Source: Oscillospiraceae bacterium
Lineage (GTDB): Bacteria; Bacillota; Clostridia; Oscillospirales; Acutalibacteraceae
Assembly: GCA_021640185.1 (NCBI GenBank)
Contig: JAJXDX010000124.1
Span: 439-6,548 of the forward strand
Direction of reading: 5' to 3'
Length of the DNA stretch: 6,110 nucleotides
Part shown: positions 6,091 through 6,110 of the stretch, in pieces
How the letters are laid out: every line of letters begins with the position of its first letter
Numbering within the stretch: the first letter of the stretch is position 1
Position numbers and translations under genes: made by a program
Notes under the pieces: model-generated
Databases searched by the model: none
The model's input: the letters and a program-made list of their open reading frames with translations, nothing else
Told to the model about the DNA's origin: nothing

Positions 6091-6096
6091 ATTGTA
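6091..6096 (-). promoter_or_regulatory. Candidate -10 element (TACAAT) of the operon promoter
   Basis: The minus strand reads ATTGCTACAATAGAG; TACAAT matches the sigma-A -10 consensus at 5 of 6 positions. A -35 box at the usual 17-nt distance would fall just outside the window, so it cannot be checked. Transcription would start near 6083-6085, giving a leader of about 85 nt before gene A. Confidence 0.45.
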
Positions 6097-6110
6097 GCAA
6101 TCTATTTTAG

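Noticed and set aside
3212..6097. A 961-codon open frame on the plus strand
   Set aside because: It mirrors gene A antisense, is rich in Arg, His, Val, Asp and Leu with no recognisable domain, and has no good RBS. The minus-strand frame has a signal peptide, repeats and a sorting signal. The open antisense frame is a by-product of GC-rich codon usage.
1..6110. CRISPR arrays, tRNA/rRNA genes, insertion sequences, phage or toxin-antitoxin genes
   Set aside because: No regularly spaced short repeats, no cloverleaf or rRNA sequence, no transposase or terminal inverted repeats, and nearly all bases are accounted for by three coding genes.

Overview
The window holds three genes on the minus strand, read in the order A (5998 to 3230), B (3139 to 1052) and C (1028 to beyond base 1). 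All three encode exported or surface-anchored proteins. Strong AGGAGG-type ribosome binding sites, coding DNA that looks GC-rich by eye, an acidic C-terminal stalk followed by TPKTG, a hydrophobic segment and RRK, and Ser/Thr/Asp linkers after N-terminal membrane anchors all point to a Gram-positive bacterium. A high-GC Clostridia member of the gut (Oscillospiraceae/Ruminococcaceae-like) is my best guess, but this is inference from style and not a marker-based call.

Layout from right to left, the direction of transcription: 5999-6110 is a more AT-rich leader with a likely -10 element (TACAAT, minus strand) whose -35 would lie just outside the window, some inverted repeats, and the RBS of gene A. 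Gene A encodes a 922-residue surface protein: signal peptide, five divergent tandem repeats of about 145-170 residues, an acidic DDGK-type stalk and an LPXTG-like sorting signal. The 90-base gap between A and B (3140-3229) holds a perfect 14-bp GC-rich inverted repeat without a following U-tract. Gene B encodes a 695-residue protein with an N-terminal membrane anchor, a low-complexity linker, a GH71/GH99-like TIM-barrel-type domain with a WNEW motif, and a C-terminal beta-sandwich that resembles CBM9/DOMON-like carbohydrate-binding modules. After a 23-base gap comes gene C, which starts at GTG and runs off the left edge. It encodes an N-terminally anchored SGNH/GDSL hydrolase, with the nucleophile motif GDS at residues 281-283.

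Together the set looks like a surface carbohydrate-processing cassette: a repeat-rich wall-attached protein (possible glycan or host binding), a membrane-tethered candidate glycoside hydrolase, and a membrane-tethered candidate deacylating esterase. The short gaps and shared orientation suggest one transcript, with the hairpin after A possibly lowering B and C relative to A. No RNA genes, CRISPR arrays, insertion sequences or attachment sites were seen. The very long open frames on the plus strand are antisense shadows of these three genes.
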